Source: Actinomycetota bacterium
GTDB taxonomy: Bacteria > Actinomycetota > Acidimicrobiia > Acidimicrobiales > Ilumatobacteraceae
DNA: 52,961 nt
Direction of reading: 5' to 3'
Assembly: GCA_017856115.1 (NCBI GenBank)
Contig: JAFMFM010000008.1
Coordinates: forward strand, 1 to 52,961
The first letter of the stretch is position 1; every line of letters begins with the position of its first letter. Below are positions 18,955 through 26,698 of this stretch, piece after piece. The position numbers and the translations under genes were made by a program. The notes under the pieces were generated by a model. It saw only the letters and a list, made by a program, of their open reading frames with translations. It was not told the origin of the DNA and searched no databases.

Positions 18955-20112
18955 ATGAACAAGCCAACCAATTCGGGCGCACGCAGAAATCCATGGACGC
19001 GTCGCGAATTCCTGCTTCGTAGCGGTGCGCTCGGCGTAGCCGGAGCGTCGCTGCCGGCCTTGCTCGCTGCCTGTGGCGGCGGCGGTGGCGGAGCCAACGC
19101 CCTGTTGTTCGACAACTGGCCGTTGTACATCGATCCGACCGAAGACGGGCTGGTTGGCTCTGTGGACCGCTTCATGGAAGCCAGCGGCGTCGACATGACC
19201 TACACCGAGTCGTACAACGACAACGACGAGTACTTCGCCAAGATTCAGCCGCTCCTGGGTGCGGGCAAGCGCATCGACCCCGACCTCATCGCTCCAACGT
19301 TCTGGATGGCGGGCCGACTCATCAACCTGGGTTGGGTCGACAAACTGCCGCTCGACAAGGTGGCCAACACCTCCAATCTTGAGGACAACTACGTGAAGCC
19401 ACCGTGGGACCCCACCGGCGAATACAGCATGCCGTGGCAGGCCGGAACCGCGGGTATCGCCTACAACATCGACGTGACCGGTCGCGAACTGAAGAGCACC
19501 GCCGATCTCTTCGACCCGGCATTCAAGGGCAAGATCGGAATGCTCACCGAGATGCGCGACACCATGGGGCTCATCCTCATGTCGCAGGGCGTCGACATCA
19601 CCAGCATTTCGTCGTTCGACCAGGCAGCAGGCGCATTCGAGCAGTTGGAGAAGGCGAAGGCCGACGGACAGATTCGCGCGTTCACCGGAAACGACTACAT
19701 CGACGACCTCGTCAGCGGCAACTACGCGGCGTGCGTTGGTTGGTCGGGTGACGTGTTGCAACTCGGCAAGGATTCGCCGAACATCCGCTTCGTTGTGCCC
19801 GAGGAGGGTGGAACCCTCTGGGCCGACGTAATGGTCATGCCGAAGGGCACCGAGAACACCGATGCCGTCGCCAAGTGGCTCGATTTCGTCTACGATCCGG
19901 AACAGGCCGCACAGATCACCAGCTACGTTCAGTACTTCTCGCCGGTCAAAGGAGTGCGAGAAGAAGTGGCGAAGATCGATCCCGAGTTGGCGGAGAACCC
20001 ACTGGTGTTCCCCGATGCAGAAACTGCATCGCGCCTCAAGTCGTGGGCGAATCTTTCGGAAGACGTCGACGCGCAGTTCGCCGACGCCTTCTCGTCGATC
20101 ACCGGCGCATAG
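18955..20112 (+). CDS. potD: Polyamine ABC transporter substrate-binding lipoprotein
   Basis: 385 residues. The N-terminus has a twin-arginine motif (TRREFLLRSGALGVAG, RR at 16-17) followed by a lipobox LAAC with Cys40 and a glycine linker, so it is probably exported folded by Tat and lipid-anchored. The mature part (ALLFDNWPLYIDPTEDG..., YNDNDEYFAKIQPLLGAG, PWQAGTAGIAYNID, WSGDVLQL) is the PotD/PotF fold that binds spermidine or putrescine. GAGGGGG lies a few bases before ATG 18955. The frame is open from 18886, but that part lacks any coding sense. It has its own promoter candidate in the potA-potD gap. Confidence 0.93.
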   Translation: MNKPTNSGARRNPWTRREFLLRSGALGVAGASLPALLAACGGGGGGANALLFDNWPLYIDPTEDGLVGSVDRFMEASGVDMTYTESYNDNDEYFAKIQPLLGAGKRIDPDLIAPTFWMAGRLINLGWVDKLPLDKVANTSNLEDNYVKPPWDPTGEYSMPWQAGTAGIAYNIDVTGRELKSTADLFDPAFKGKIGMLTEMRDTMGLILMSQGVDITSISSFDQAAGAFEQLEKAKADGQIRAFTGNDYIDDLVSGNYAACVGWSGDVLQLGKDSPNIRFVVPEEGGTLWADVMVMPKGTENTDAVAKWLDFVYDPEQAAQITSYVQYFSPVKGVREEVAKIDPELAENPLVFPDAETASRLKSWANLSEDVDAQFADAFSSITGA

Positions 20113-20145
20113 TCGGTACGCGACGACGAATCGACACAACGAGTC

Positions 20146-21192
20146 GTGATGCTCGCACGGCGAGCTGACAACCTCGGTCTAGCCGCGCTTGCGGTGGCTG
20201 CGGTCTGCCTGGTGGCCCTCGGCGCAGGGTGGTTCGATGGACCGCTCAACGCACTGGTGCTATTGGTGCTGCTCGTGGTGTTGGGTGGAGTGGGCGTGCT
20301 CGCAGCTTTCGGCGGTCCTGAGGCTCGACGCCTGCTTGCACCGTACGGGCTGATGAAGCCGGGGCTCTTGTGGATGGCGCTCTTCTTCCTTGCCCCCGTG
20401 TGGTCGCTGGTACGAATCTCTTTGTCGACCAAGGAGAGTCGCTTTTCGGTGCAGTACAACTTCACCTGGGCGTGGGACAACTACTCACGCGCCTTCAGCG
20501 ACTTCGGCGGGCAGTTCCAACGGGCGTTCCTGTACTCCTTGATTGCCACGCTGCTGACGATCGTCATCGGCTACCCGGTGGCCTACGTGATTGCCTTCCG
20601 TGGCGGAAGATTCAAAAATCTGCTGCTCGGTCTCGTGGTGATTCCGTTCTTCACCAGTTACCTCATTCGAACGATTGCATGGAGCACCATCCTGGCCGAC
20701 CAAGGTCCGATCGTGTCGCTCTTGAACACGTTCGGTTTGGTGAACGTGTTCGAATGGCTGCACATCATGGAGAACGGCAAGTTGTTGAACACGCCGGCCG
20801 CGGTGATCGGCGGCCTCACGTACAACTTCCTGCCGTTCATGTTGTTGCCCATCTACGTGAGCTTGGAGAAGATCGACCCAAATCTCGTGAATGCCGCCAA
20901 CGACCTGTATTCCACCCCCACCGCGGCATTTCGCAAGGTGGTGTTTCCACTTTCCATCCCCGGGGTGTTTGCAGGCACGTTGCTGACGTTCATTCCGGCT
21001 GCGGGCGACTTCGTGAACGCGCAGTTCCTCGGCAACCCCAACACCACGATGATCGGTAATTCCATCCAGGATCAGTTCTTGAAGCAGAACAACTATCCGG
21101 TGGCGAGCGCCATGAGCACCGTGCTGATGGTGAGCATCACGGCACTCGTATTGCTGTACACCAGATTCTTCGGCACCGAGGAACTGGCATGA
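20146..21192 (+). CDS. potB: Polyamine ABC transporter permease (PotB-like)
   Basis: 348 residues from GTG 20146; ATG 20149 is an equally good start. Residues 8-60 form two hydrophobic segments not usual in PotB. The standard six-helix permease core then begins at KPGLLWMALFFLAPVWSLVRISL. The EAA loop that docks on the ATPase is visible as NAANDLYSTPTAAFRKVVFPLSIPG. It pairs with PotC in the inner membrane. It follows potD by 33 bp and precedes potC by 25 bp. Confidence 0.92.
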   Translation: MMLARRADNLGLAALAVAAVCLVALGAGWFDGPLNALVLLVLLVVLGGVGVLAAFGGPEARRLLAPYGLMKPGLLWMALFFLAPVWSLVRISLSTKESRFSVQYNFTWAWDNYSRAFSDFGGQFQRAFLYSLIATLLTIVIGYPVAYVIAFRGGRFKNLLLGLVVIPFFTSYLIRTIAWSTILADQGPIVSLLNTFGLVNVFEWLHIMENGKLLNTPAAVIGGLTYNFLPFMLLPIYVSLEKIDPNLVNAANDLYSTPTAAFRKVVFPLSIPGVFAGTLLTFIPAAGDFVNAQFLGNPNTTMIGNSIQDQFLKQNNYPVASAMSTVLMVSITALVLLYTRFFGTEELA

Positions 21193-21217
21193 CACCGGCG
21201 CACTCACGGGAACCGGC

Positions 21218-22045
21218 ATGAACTCGCTGCGCTCGCGAATCGGCCGCATGGGGCTGAACGTGTTCGCCGGACTCGGCCTGGTGTATCTCTTCATGCCGAT
21301 CTTTTTCATCGTGTTGTTCAGTTTCAACAAGCCCAAGGGCAACTACAACATCGTGTGGCAGGAGTTCACGCTCGACAACTGGCTCGATCCGTTCTCGCAG
21401 AGTTCGCTCACCGCCGCTCTGTGGGTGAGCCTGCGAATCAGCGCGTTGGCCACCGTGATCTCCACCATCTTCGGATCGTTGATTGCGTTGGCGCTGTCAC
21501 GACGATCGTTCAAGGGGAGTTCCGTCATCAACCTGTTGTTGGTGTTGCCGCTCACCACGCCCGAGATCGTGCTCGGATCCTCCCTGGCAACGCTGTTTCT
21601 CAGCCAAACCTTCGTGGACTTCGGGTTCATCACCGTGGTGATTGCACACGTGATGTTCCAGGTGTCGTTCGTGGCACTCACCGTGCGGGCGCGTATCCGG
21701 GGCTTCGACTGGACGCTCGAACAAGCGGCCGCCGACCTCGGGGCAAAACCGTGGCGAACGTTCCGTTACGTGACGTTCCCGCTGATCCTTCCCGGTGTGC
21801 TGGCTGCGGCCCTGTTGGCGTTTGCGTTGTCGATCGACGACTTCATCATCACGTTCTTCAACGCAGGCTCCACCGTTACGTTCCCACTGCAGATTTACGG
21901 AGCAGCCCGCGTGCGGATTCCGCCGCAAATCAACGTGCTTGCGTCGATGGTGCTGTTCTTCAGCATCGCCTTGTTGGTGATCGGAGCGGTGCGCGGGCAG
22001 CGATCGGAAGCGGTAAAGGCCATGAAGCGTTCCAAGAACAAGTGA
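21218..22045 (+). CDS. potC: Polyamine ABC transporter permease (PotC-like)
   Basis: 275 residues with six predicted membrane helices. LVYLFMPIFFIVLFSFNKPKG at the N-terminus and the EAA motif EQAAADLGAKPWRTFRYVTFPLILPG are typical of PotC. LALSRRSFKGSS and LPLTTPEIVLGSSL are further conserved permease segments. It forms the channel with PotB. ATG 21218 lies 25 bp after potB. A 2-hydroxyacid dehydrogenase gene follows after 25 bp and may be in the same transcript. Confidence 0.93.
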   Translation: MNSLRSRIGRMGLNVFAGLGLVYLFMPIFFIVLFSFNKPKGNYNIVWQEFTLDNWLDPFSQSSLTAALWVSLRISALATVISTIFGSLIALALSRRSFKGSSVINLLLVLPLTTPEIVLGSSLATLFLSQTFVDFGFITVVIAHVMFQVSFVALTVRARIRGFDWTLEQAAADLGAKPWRTFRYVTFPLILPGVLAAALLAFALSIDDFIITFFNAGSTVTFPLQIYGAARVRIPPQINVLASMVLFFSIALLVIGAVRGQRSEAVKAMKRSKNK

Positions 22046-22070
22046 GCGTCGAATCGCACACGAGGCATCC

Positions 22071-22979
22071 GTGACGCGTATCGCGGTGGGGCCGTCTTCG
22101 GCCCCCGAGTGGCTACGAGACGCGGTGCGCGCAGGGGGATGCGAGGTAGCCGACTACGCACATGCGCAGGGCTTGGTGTGGGGTGATCCGCGAGGTGCGG
22201 ATGCACTTGGTGAGGTGCTGCGCGCGCACCAACATCTTGCGTGGGTGCAGTTGCCGTTTGCGGGGATAGAGAACTTCGTGGTGCACCTCGACGACGAACG
22301 AGTGTGGACCAGCGGCAAGGGTGTGTACGCAGAGCCGGTGGCGGAGTTGTGCATGGCATTCCTGCTCGGAGGTCTGCGGCACGTCATCGGCTATTCGCGA
22401 GTGCGCGAGTGGACGGTTGACCACGGTCGGTACCTGCTCGGCGGCAACATCGTGATCGTTGGCGGAGGCGGCATCACCGCGTCGTTGGTGCGGATGCTGC
22501 AGGGTTTCAACACGCACATCACCGTGGTTCGCCGCCACGACACGCCGCTACCGGGTGTGCAGCGGGTGGTCACACAGGCGCACCTGCACGAGGTGTTGCC
22601 CGCGGCCGACGCCGTGGTGCTGGCATGCGCACTCACGCCGGAAACCATGGGGCTGATCGGTGCCCGAGAGCTTCAACTGATGAAGCACGATGCGTGGCTG
22701 GTGAACGTGGGTCGCGGCAGATTGGTCGTTACCGACGACCTGGTGGTGGCGTTGCGCGACCAACGAATCGGCGGAGCGGCCCTGGACGTGACGGACCCCG
22801 AACCCTTGCCGACGCAACATCCGTTGTGGACCTTCGACAACTGTCTCGTCACACCGCACATCGGCAACACGCGAGCCATGGCCGTGCCGCTGCTGTCGGA
22901 GCGCGTGGCCACCAACTGTCGTCTGTTCGCCGCTGGGCAGCCGCTGGTGGGCGTGGTCGACGTAGGACTGGGTTACTGA
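22071..22979 (+). CDS. D-isomer-specific 2-hydroxyacid dehydrogenase family protein
   Basis: 302 residues from GTG 22071. The C-terminal two thirds has the NAD-binding fold IVIVGGGGITASLVRMLQ, where the usual GxGxxG reads GGGGIT. The catalytic residues are as follows: Arg in NVGRGRLVVTDDL, Glu in ALDVTDPEPLPTQHPLW and His in TPHIGNTRAM. These enzymes reduce 2-keto acids or oxidise D-2-hydroxy acids. The N-terminal catalytic half is short and divergent, so the substrate cannot be assigned. It lies 25 bp after potC, so cotranscription with the polyamine transporter is possible but not proof of a shared pathway. Confidence 0.85.
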   Translation: MTRIAVGPSSAPEWLRDAVRAGGCEVADYAHAQGLVWGDPRGADALGEVLRAHQHLAWVQLPFAGIENFVVHLDDERVWTSGKGVYAEPVAELCMAFLLGGLRHVIGYSRVREWTVDHGRYLLGGNIVIVGGGGITASLVRMLQGFNTHITVVRRHDTPLPGVQRVVTQAHLHEVLPAADAVVLACALTPETMGLIGARELQLMKHDAWLVNVGRGRLVVTDDLVVALRDQRIGGAALDVTDPEPLPTQHPLWTFDNCLVTPHIGNTRAMAVPLLSERVATNCRLFAAGQPLVGVVDVGLGY

Positions 22980-23044
22980 GTGGCGCGGCAACCGATCGGC
23001 ACGACTACCGCTGGTCGGTGATCTGCTGCCAGCATGGTGGCGCC

Positions 23045-23590
23045 ATGGCCGACCATTACGCAACCCTCAGAGTGGCGCGAAACGCGTCGCTGGACGACAT
23101 TCGTCGGGCATACCGCGCGCGAATGCGCGAGGTGCACCCCGACACGCGCGGATCGGCTGCATCCAGTTCGACGAGCGTCACGCAAATCGCCGAAGCATGG
23201 GACGTGTTGTCGTCGCCCGCACGACGCGCGGCGTATGATTCGCAATTCGCACCAACGACGCCGACGCGAATCGATCCGAACATCGATCGCGTGTATCCGC
23301 CGGCGCGGTTTCCGTGGCGATTCGTGTTGACCATCATCGGCATTGGCGCGGCGATCCTGCTCGTATTGCACATCATGGGGGATCCGATGCCGCCGCGAAG
23401 CATCGACGGGCTCATCAGCGCGGGTTCATGTGTGAACTTCGACGACATCGGTTCGGCATTCGAGGTGCCGTGCGACGGGCCGTATCAAGCACGCGTGCGC
23501 GAACTTGTGCCGTTCGATGCGCGATGTGACAGTGATACCACGCAAGCACGCGATCGACAGGGAATGGGCACCGTATGCCTGGAGCCGTAG
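23045..23590 (+). CDS. Membrane-anchored J-domain protein with an extracytoplasmic cysteine domain
   Basis: 181 residues from ATG 23045; the start is uncertain and no ribosome-binding site is clear. Residues 1-65 are a J domain (HYATLRVARNASLDDIRRAYRARMREVHPDTRG, with the HPD tripeptide; then AEAWDVLSSPARRAAYDSQ), which stimulates a DnaK partner. One transmembrane helix follows (about 98-117, VLTIIGIGAAILLVLHIMGD). The C-terminal 55 residues outside the membrane (GSCVNFDDIGSAFEVPCDGP..., ARCDSD..., GTVCLEP) have four cysteines and resemble the small LppU/septum-formation-type domain of actinobacteria. The frame is open further upstream, but that overlaps the hydroxyacid dehydrogenase gene. 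Confidence 0.75.
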   Translation: MADHYATLRVARNASLDDIRRAYRARMREVHPDTRGSAASSSTSVTQIAEAWDVLSSPARRAAYDSQFAPTTPTRIDPNIDRVYPPARFPWRFVLTIIGIGAAILLVLHIMGDPMPPRSIDGLISAGSCVNFDDIGSAFEVPCDGPYQARVRELVPFDARCDSDTTQARDRQGMGTVCLEP

Positions 23591-23632
23591 TCGGTAGCGA
23601 AGAATCGCCTTAATCGGTAACGAAGAATCGCC
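23591..23632 (+). repeat. Tandem 19-bp direct repeat upstream of the Gfo/Idh/MocA pair (possible operator)
   Basis: TCGGTAGCGAAGAATCGCC (23591-23609) and TCGGTAACGAAGAATCGCC (23614-23632) differ at one base. Their starts are 23 bp apart, close to two helical turns. They end ten bases before the -10-like TACGAT of the downstream gene. Confidence 0.7.
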
Positions 23633-23642
23633 ACGTTTGTAA

Positions 23643-23648
23643 TACGAT
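23643..23648 (+). promoter_or_regulatory. -10 element (TACGAT) of the Gfo/Idh/MocA pair
   Basis: TACGAT, overlapping TAATAC, ends seven bases before ATG 23656, fitting a leaderless transcript. The tandem repeats occupy the -35 region. Confidence 0.45.
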
Positions 23649-23655
23649 GGGTGCG

Positions 23656-24705
23656 ATGCCAGTCCACGCCGATGTTCGCGTCGGCCTTCTTGCATACGGC
23701 GCAATCGGGTACGAGCACAACCTGGCGGTGCAGAACACCGACGGCTTGCGCCTTGCTGCCGTGTGTGATTCCAAGCCCGAGCGCATTGCCGCTGCGCGGG
23801 AACTTGCCACCGACTTCACAGGTTTCGCCGACGCAACGGAAATGCTCGATTCGGGTTTGCTCGAACTCGTGGTCATCTCGACCCCGCCGAACAGCCACTA
23901 CCGCTGGGCCAAGGAGTCGCTCCTGCGGGGCATCCATGTGGTGCTCGAGAAACCGATGGCCCTCACCACCGCGGAATGCGACGAGTTGATGTCGCTGGCC
24001 CGTGACAAGAACCTTTTGTTGGTGGTGTATCAGAACCGCCGATTCGATCCCGATTTCGTGACGTTGCGGTCGGCGATCACCTCCGGTGCCATCGGTGACG
24101 TGTACCAGCTCGACACTTTCGTTGGTGGCTATTCGCGACCGTGCGACTACTGGCACTCCGACGCCGCCGTATCGGGTGGCGCGATCTTCGATTGGGGGAG
24201 CCACTTCATCGACCAGATTCTGAACGTGATCACCGACGACGTCGCACACGTGAGCGGCCAGAACCACAAGCGCGTCTGGACGCACGCAACGAATGCCGAC
24301 CATGCGCAGGTGACGATCACTTTTGCCACGGGCAAGCAGGCAACGTTCATCCATTCCGATCTGGCCGCCGCCCGCAAGCCCAAGTTCTACGTGCTCGGCA
24401 CGGCGGGGGCGATCGTGGGCGATTGGAATCCACTGGCCGAGCCGGCGGTGGCCGACCTTCCGGCCATCCTCACGCTGCATCGAGAGAATGCGGCGGCGGA
24501 ACGAATCGAGCTCGAGCCCGTCGCCGAATACGAGTTCCACCGGTCGATCGTTGCGCACCTTGCGTCCGGTGCGCCGATGGCGGTGAACGCAGTGCAATCT
24601 CGAAACGTGGTGGCGATCATGCAGGCCGCCGAGCAATCGGCCCTCAACAACGCAATGCCTGTCGTGCCCGACCTTCTCGCCGTTCACGACGTCACCGCGC
24701 GCTAA
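23656..24705 (+). CDS. Gfo/Idh/MocA family oxidoreductase
   Basis: 349 residues from ATG 23656, which sits seven bases after a -10-like TACGAT; ATG 23647 in the same frame overlaps that hexamer and is less likely. The Rossmann fold starts VRVGLLAYGAIGYEHNLAV. VVISTPPNSHYRWAKESLLRGIHVVLEKPMAL contains the conserved EKP with the catalytic Lys. The C-terminal domain has GGAIFDWGSHFIDQIL, the usual G-DxGxHxxD/N segment. These enzymes oxidise or reduce sugars and related polyols with NAD(P). The substrate is unknown. It is two bases upstream of a second, different family member, suggesting a two-enzyme step. Confidence 0.9.
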   Translation: MPVHADVRVGLLAYGAIGYEHNLAVQNTDGLRLAAVCDSKPERIAAARELATDFTGFADATEMLDSGLLELVVISTPPNSHYRWAKESLLRGIHVVLEKPMALTTAECDELMSLARDKNLLLVVYQNRRFDPDFVTLRSAITSGAIGDVYQLDTFVGGYSRPCDYWHSDAAVSGGAIFDWGSHFIDQILNVITDDVAHVSGQNHKRVWTHATNADHAQVTITFATGKQATFIHSDLAAARKPKFYVLGTAGAIVGDWNPLAEPAVADLPAILTLHRENAAAERIELEPVAEYEFHRSIVAHLASGAPMAVNAVQSRNVVAIMQAAEQSALNNAMPVVPDLLAVHDVTAR

Positions 24706-24707
24706 CC

Positions 24708-25655
24708 GTGCCGGTCAGGTGGGGGTTTCTCGGCGCCGGGTACGTGGCCAGTCGAGCGATGGCGCCGGCAGTGCATGCCGCGGTCAACGCGCAACTCTTC
24801 GGCGTTGCAAGCCGTGATCCCCAACGCTCGGTCGCACTCGAGCCGGTCGAGGTGTTCGACGGTTATCAGCGACTCCTCGACGACCCACGTATCGACGCGG
24901 TGTACATCAGCCTGACGAATGGTCAGCACCTGGAATGGGTGACCAAGTCGCTCGAAGCAGGAAAGCACGTGTTGTGCGAAAAGCCCCTCGGCTTGGGTGC
25001 ACAAGAAGTACGCGAGATGATGGCGTGCGCCGAGCGCAACAACCGGGTACTCGTGGAAGCCGTGTGGAGTCGTTGGCATCCGCGGTTTCGAAGGATCGTG
25101 GAGGCGGTTGCAGCCGGGGAGGTAGGCGATGTCGTGGGAATCGAATCGAAATTCGGCTTTGCGTCGGAGATGAGCAACAACTATCGACTCGATCCGTCGA
25201 TGGGCGGGGGAGCGCTGCTGGATGTGGGTTGCTACCAAGTGAACGCATGGGTCGGTATCACGCGCGGTGCTCGCGACGTGTCCATTCGAACGGTGAAGCG
25301 GAACGTGGGGCCCACCAAGGTTGATCTCACCACCGAGGTGGAGGCCGAAATCGACGATCGCGTGTCGGTGTACGCGGCGAGTTCGTTCGAGACGAACCTG
25401 GCGCAGCGCCTCGTGGTCACGGGCACGAACGGCACTATCGCCACCGAGAGCGGGGAAGCGTTCACCACGTGGCGCGAGCCGAGCTCGCTGCGCGTAAACG
25501 GACGTGTCGAAAACTTCGCCCCGATCGACGCGTTCGTTGCGATGACCGAAGCGGTGAGCGACCACATCGACGGGGGATCGGGCTGGGTGCTACCACTCGA
25601 GGAGTCGCTACGGGTTGCGGAGATTCTCGACCAGATTGCGGCACACGGAACGTGA
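24708..25655 (+). CDS. Gfo/Idh/MocA family oxidoreductase (second member)
   Basis: 315 residues. It starts at GTG 24708, two bases after the previous stop. The first residues VPVRWGFLGAGYVASRAM form the NAD(P)-binding motif. SLTNGQHLEWVTKSLEAGKHVLCEKPLGL has the EKP lysine, and GGGALLDVGCYQVNAWVGI the C-terminal signature with a Tyr in place of the usual His. This resembles the dihydrodiol dehydrogenase/1,5-anhydrofructose reductase branch. The open frame to the left is the shadow of the first gene. Cotranscribed and probably functionally paired with it. Confidence 0.9.
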   Translation: MPVRWGFLGAGYVASRAMAPAVHAAVNAQLFGVASRDPQRSVALEPVEVFDGYQRLLDDPRIDAVYISLTNGQHLEWVTKSLEAGKHVLCEKPLGLGAQEVREMMACAERNNRVLVEAVWSRWHPRFRRIVEAVAAGEVGDVVGIESKFGFASEMSNNYRLDPSMGGGALLDVGCYQVNAWVGITRGARDVSIRTVKRNVGPTKVDLTTEVEAEIDDRVSVYAASSFETNLAQRLVVTGTNGTIATESGEAFTTWREPSSLRVNGRVENFAPIDAFVAMTEAVSDHIDGGSGWVLPLEESLRVAEILDQIAAHGT

Positions 25656-25686
25656 GACGCAGCGGAACGTAAGGCGGCGCGGAACG
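25646..25686 (+). repeat. Three CGGAACG repeats at 17-bp spacing before tRNA-Val
   Basis: CGGAACG occurs at 25646-25652, 25663-25669 and 25680-25686, exactly 17 bp apart each time. The first copy overlaps the end of the preceding gene. The last copy ends four bases before the -10-like TAATAT of the tRNA. Confidence 0.65.
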
Positions 25687-25690
25687 CTGG

Positions 25691-25696
25691 TAATAT
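25691..25696 (+). promoter_or_regulatory. -10 element (TAATAT) of tRNA-Val
   Basis: TAATAT, near the bacterial consensus, lies 13 bases before the first base of the tRNA; the last CGGAACG repeat sits directly upstream. Confidence 0.6.
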
Positions 25697-25709
25697 TGAC
25701 GCCCAACAA

Positions 25710-25785
25710 GGGCGATTAGCTCAGTCGGAAGAGCGCTACGTTCACATCGTAGAAGTCGTGGGATCGAGGCCCGCATCGCCCACCA
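25710..25785 (+). tRNA. tRNA-Val (anticodon CAC)
   Basis: 76 nt including an encoded CCA. Acceptor GGGCGAT pairs with ATCGCCC; D-stem GCTC/GAGC; anticodon stem CTACG/CGTAG with loop TTCACAT, giving anticodon CAC (reads GTG); T-stem GTGGG/CCCGC with one G-T pair. The T-loop reads ATCGAGG, so position 54 is A rather than the nearly invariant T. All stems are otherwise intact, so it is probably functional. Confidence 0.93.
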
Positions 25786-25879
25786 GGAGCAGGGCGCTTG
25801 GCCGCGCCGGAACTCGTCACCGCGTGTCGGCATTCTTCGCCGCCGGCCCGTCATCGCCACCTTGTGTCACCGGAGTCCC

Positions 25880-25885
25880 TACTGT
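25880..25885 (+). promoter_or_regulatory. -10 element (TACTGT) of the DUF3499 gene
   Basis: TACTGT ends eight bases before GTG 25894, in keeping with the leaderless pattern seen across the window. Confidence 0.4.
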
Positions 25886-25893
25886 GGGGAACC

Positions 25894-26646
25894 GTGAATC
25901 GCAGTTGCGAAAAGCTCGGCTGCAACGAGCTGGCCGAGGTGGCATTCGGCATCGACCGTGCGGCATGCGTGGTGTGGCTGGAAATCTACGACGCCGACGA
26001 GCCGCGACATCTCAATCGTCTCTGCGGTGATCATTCGGCGCGGCTCACCTTGCCGCGTGGCTGGACCTTCGATGATCGCCGGGAGAAGTCGCCGCGTTTG
26101 TTTGTGGCACCACGACCGAGTGTCGCAAAGGCACCCAGTGCCACGAAGACCAAGCCGACCGCCAAGGTGGGAGGTGTTGCGAGTTCGCCCGCATCGGCCA
26201 AGCGACCTGCGCGAAGCGGCCGAACGTCGTCCGGCAACACCACGAACATTCCTCGACGCACGTCGCGAGATTCCTCGGCGCCGGTCAAGCGATTCGATGG
26301 GCCCGGATTGTTCGACCCGACGTTGCCGATTGGGTCGCCACTACTGGTCAATATGGCGGAACCGGTCAACGATGTGGACCGGAGTGCAGATCCCACCGAT
26401 TCCGCCGATGCGCAGTACACCCCGAAATTCGACCGCACGAGTGACGTTGGCGGTGCATTGAAGGCCACCGGTCGGTTGCTGAGTAGAGCATTTTCCAGTC
26501 AGACCAAGCCGATCGAACGCCCGACCGGTATCGAAGCCACCACTGATGTCGACACCACTACCAGTCGACGTCGCACCTCGGATACCGACTCGTTGCCCCA
26601 GGGCGACCACATCGACGACTTCCACCAGGGTGACCACGTCGAATAG
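25894..26646 (+). CDS. DUF3499 family protein with a long disordered tail
   Basis: 250 residues from GTG 25894. Residues 1-63 match the actinobacterial DUF3499 family: C5 and C10, then LNRLCGDHSARLTLPRGWTF with C44 and H47, a likely zinc site. The remaining ~190 residues are Ser/Thr/Pro/Lys-rich and low complexity, ending with a short repeat, QGDHIDDF and QGDHVE. Most DUF3499 proteins are shorter. The family has no known function but is characteristic of actinobacteria. The longer frame from 25798 begins 13 bases after the tRNA and has no family match, so the GTG is preferred. Confidence 0.78.
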   Translation: MNRSCEKLGCNELAEVAFGIDRAACVVWLEIYDADEPRHLNRLCGDHSARLTLPRGWTFDDRREKSPRLFVAPRPSVAKAPSATKTKPTAKVGGVASSPASAKRPARSGRTSSGNTTNIPRRTSRDSSAPVKRFDGPGLFDPTLPIGSPLLVNMAEPVNDVDRSADPTDSADAQYTPKFDRTSDVGGALKATGRLLSRAFSSQTKPIERPTGIEATTDVDTTTSRRRTSDTDSLPQGDHIDDFHQGDHVE

Positions 26647-26698
26647 GGCGTGTCGCCCCGCTCGGTAGCGCGGCTCGCACGGCCCAGGTTTTCATCAG

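Noticed and set aside
18595-20139. 514-codon open frame antisense to potA/potD
   Set aside because: It runs across two well-supported genes on the other strand and shows no domain, start signal or sensible composition.
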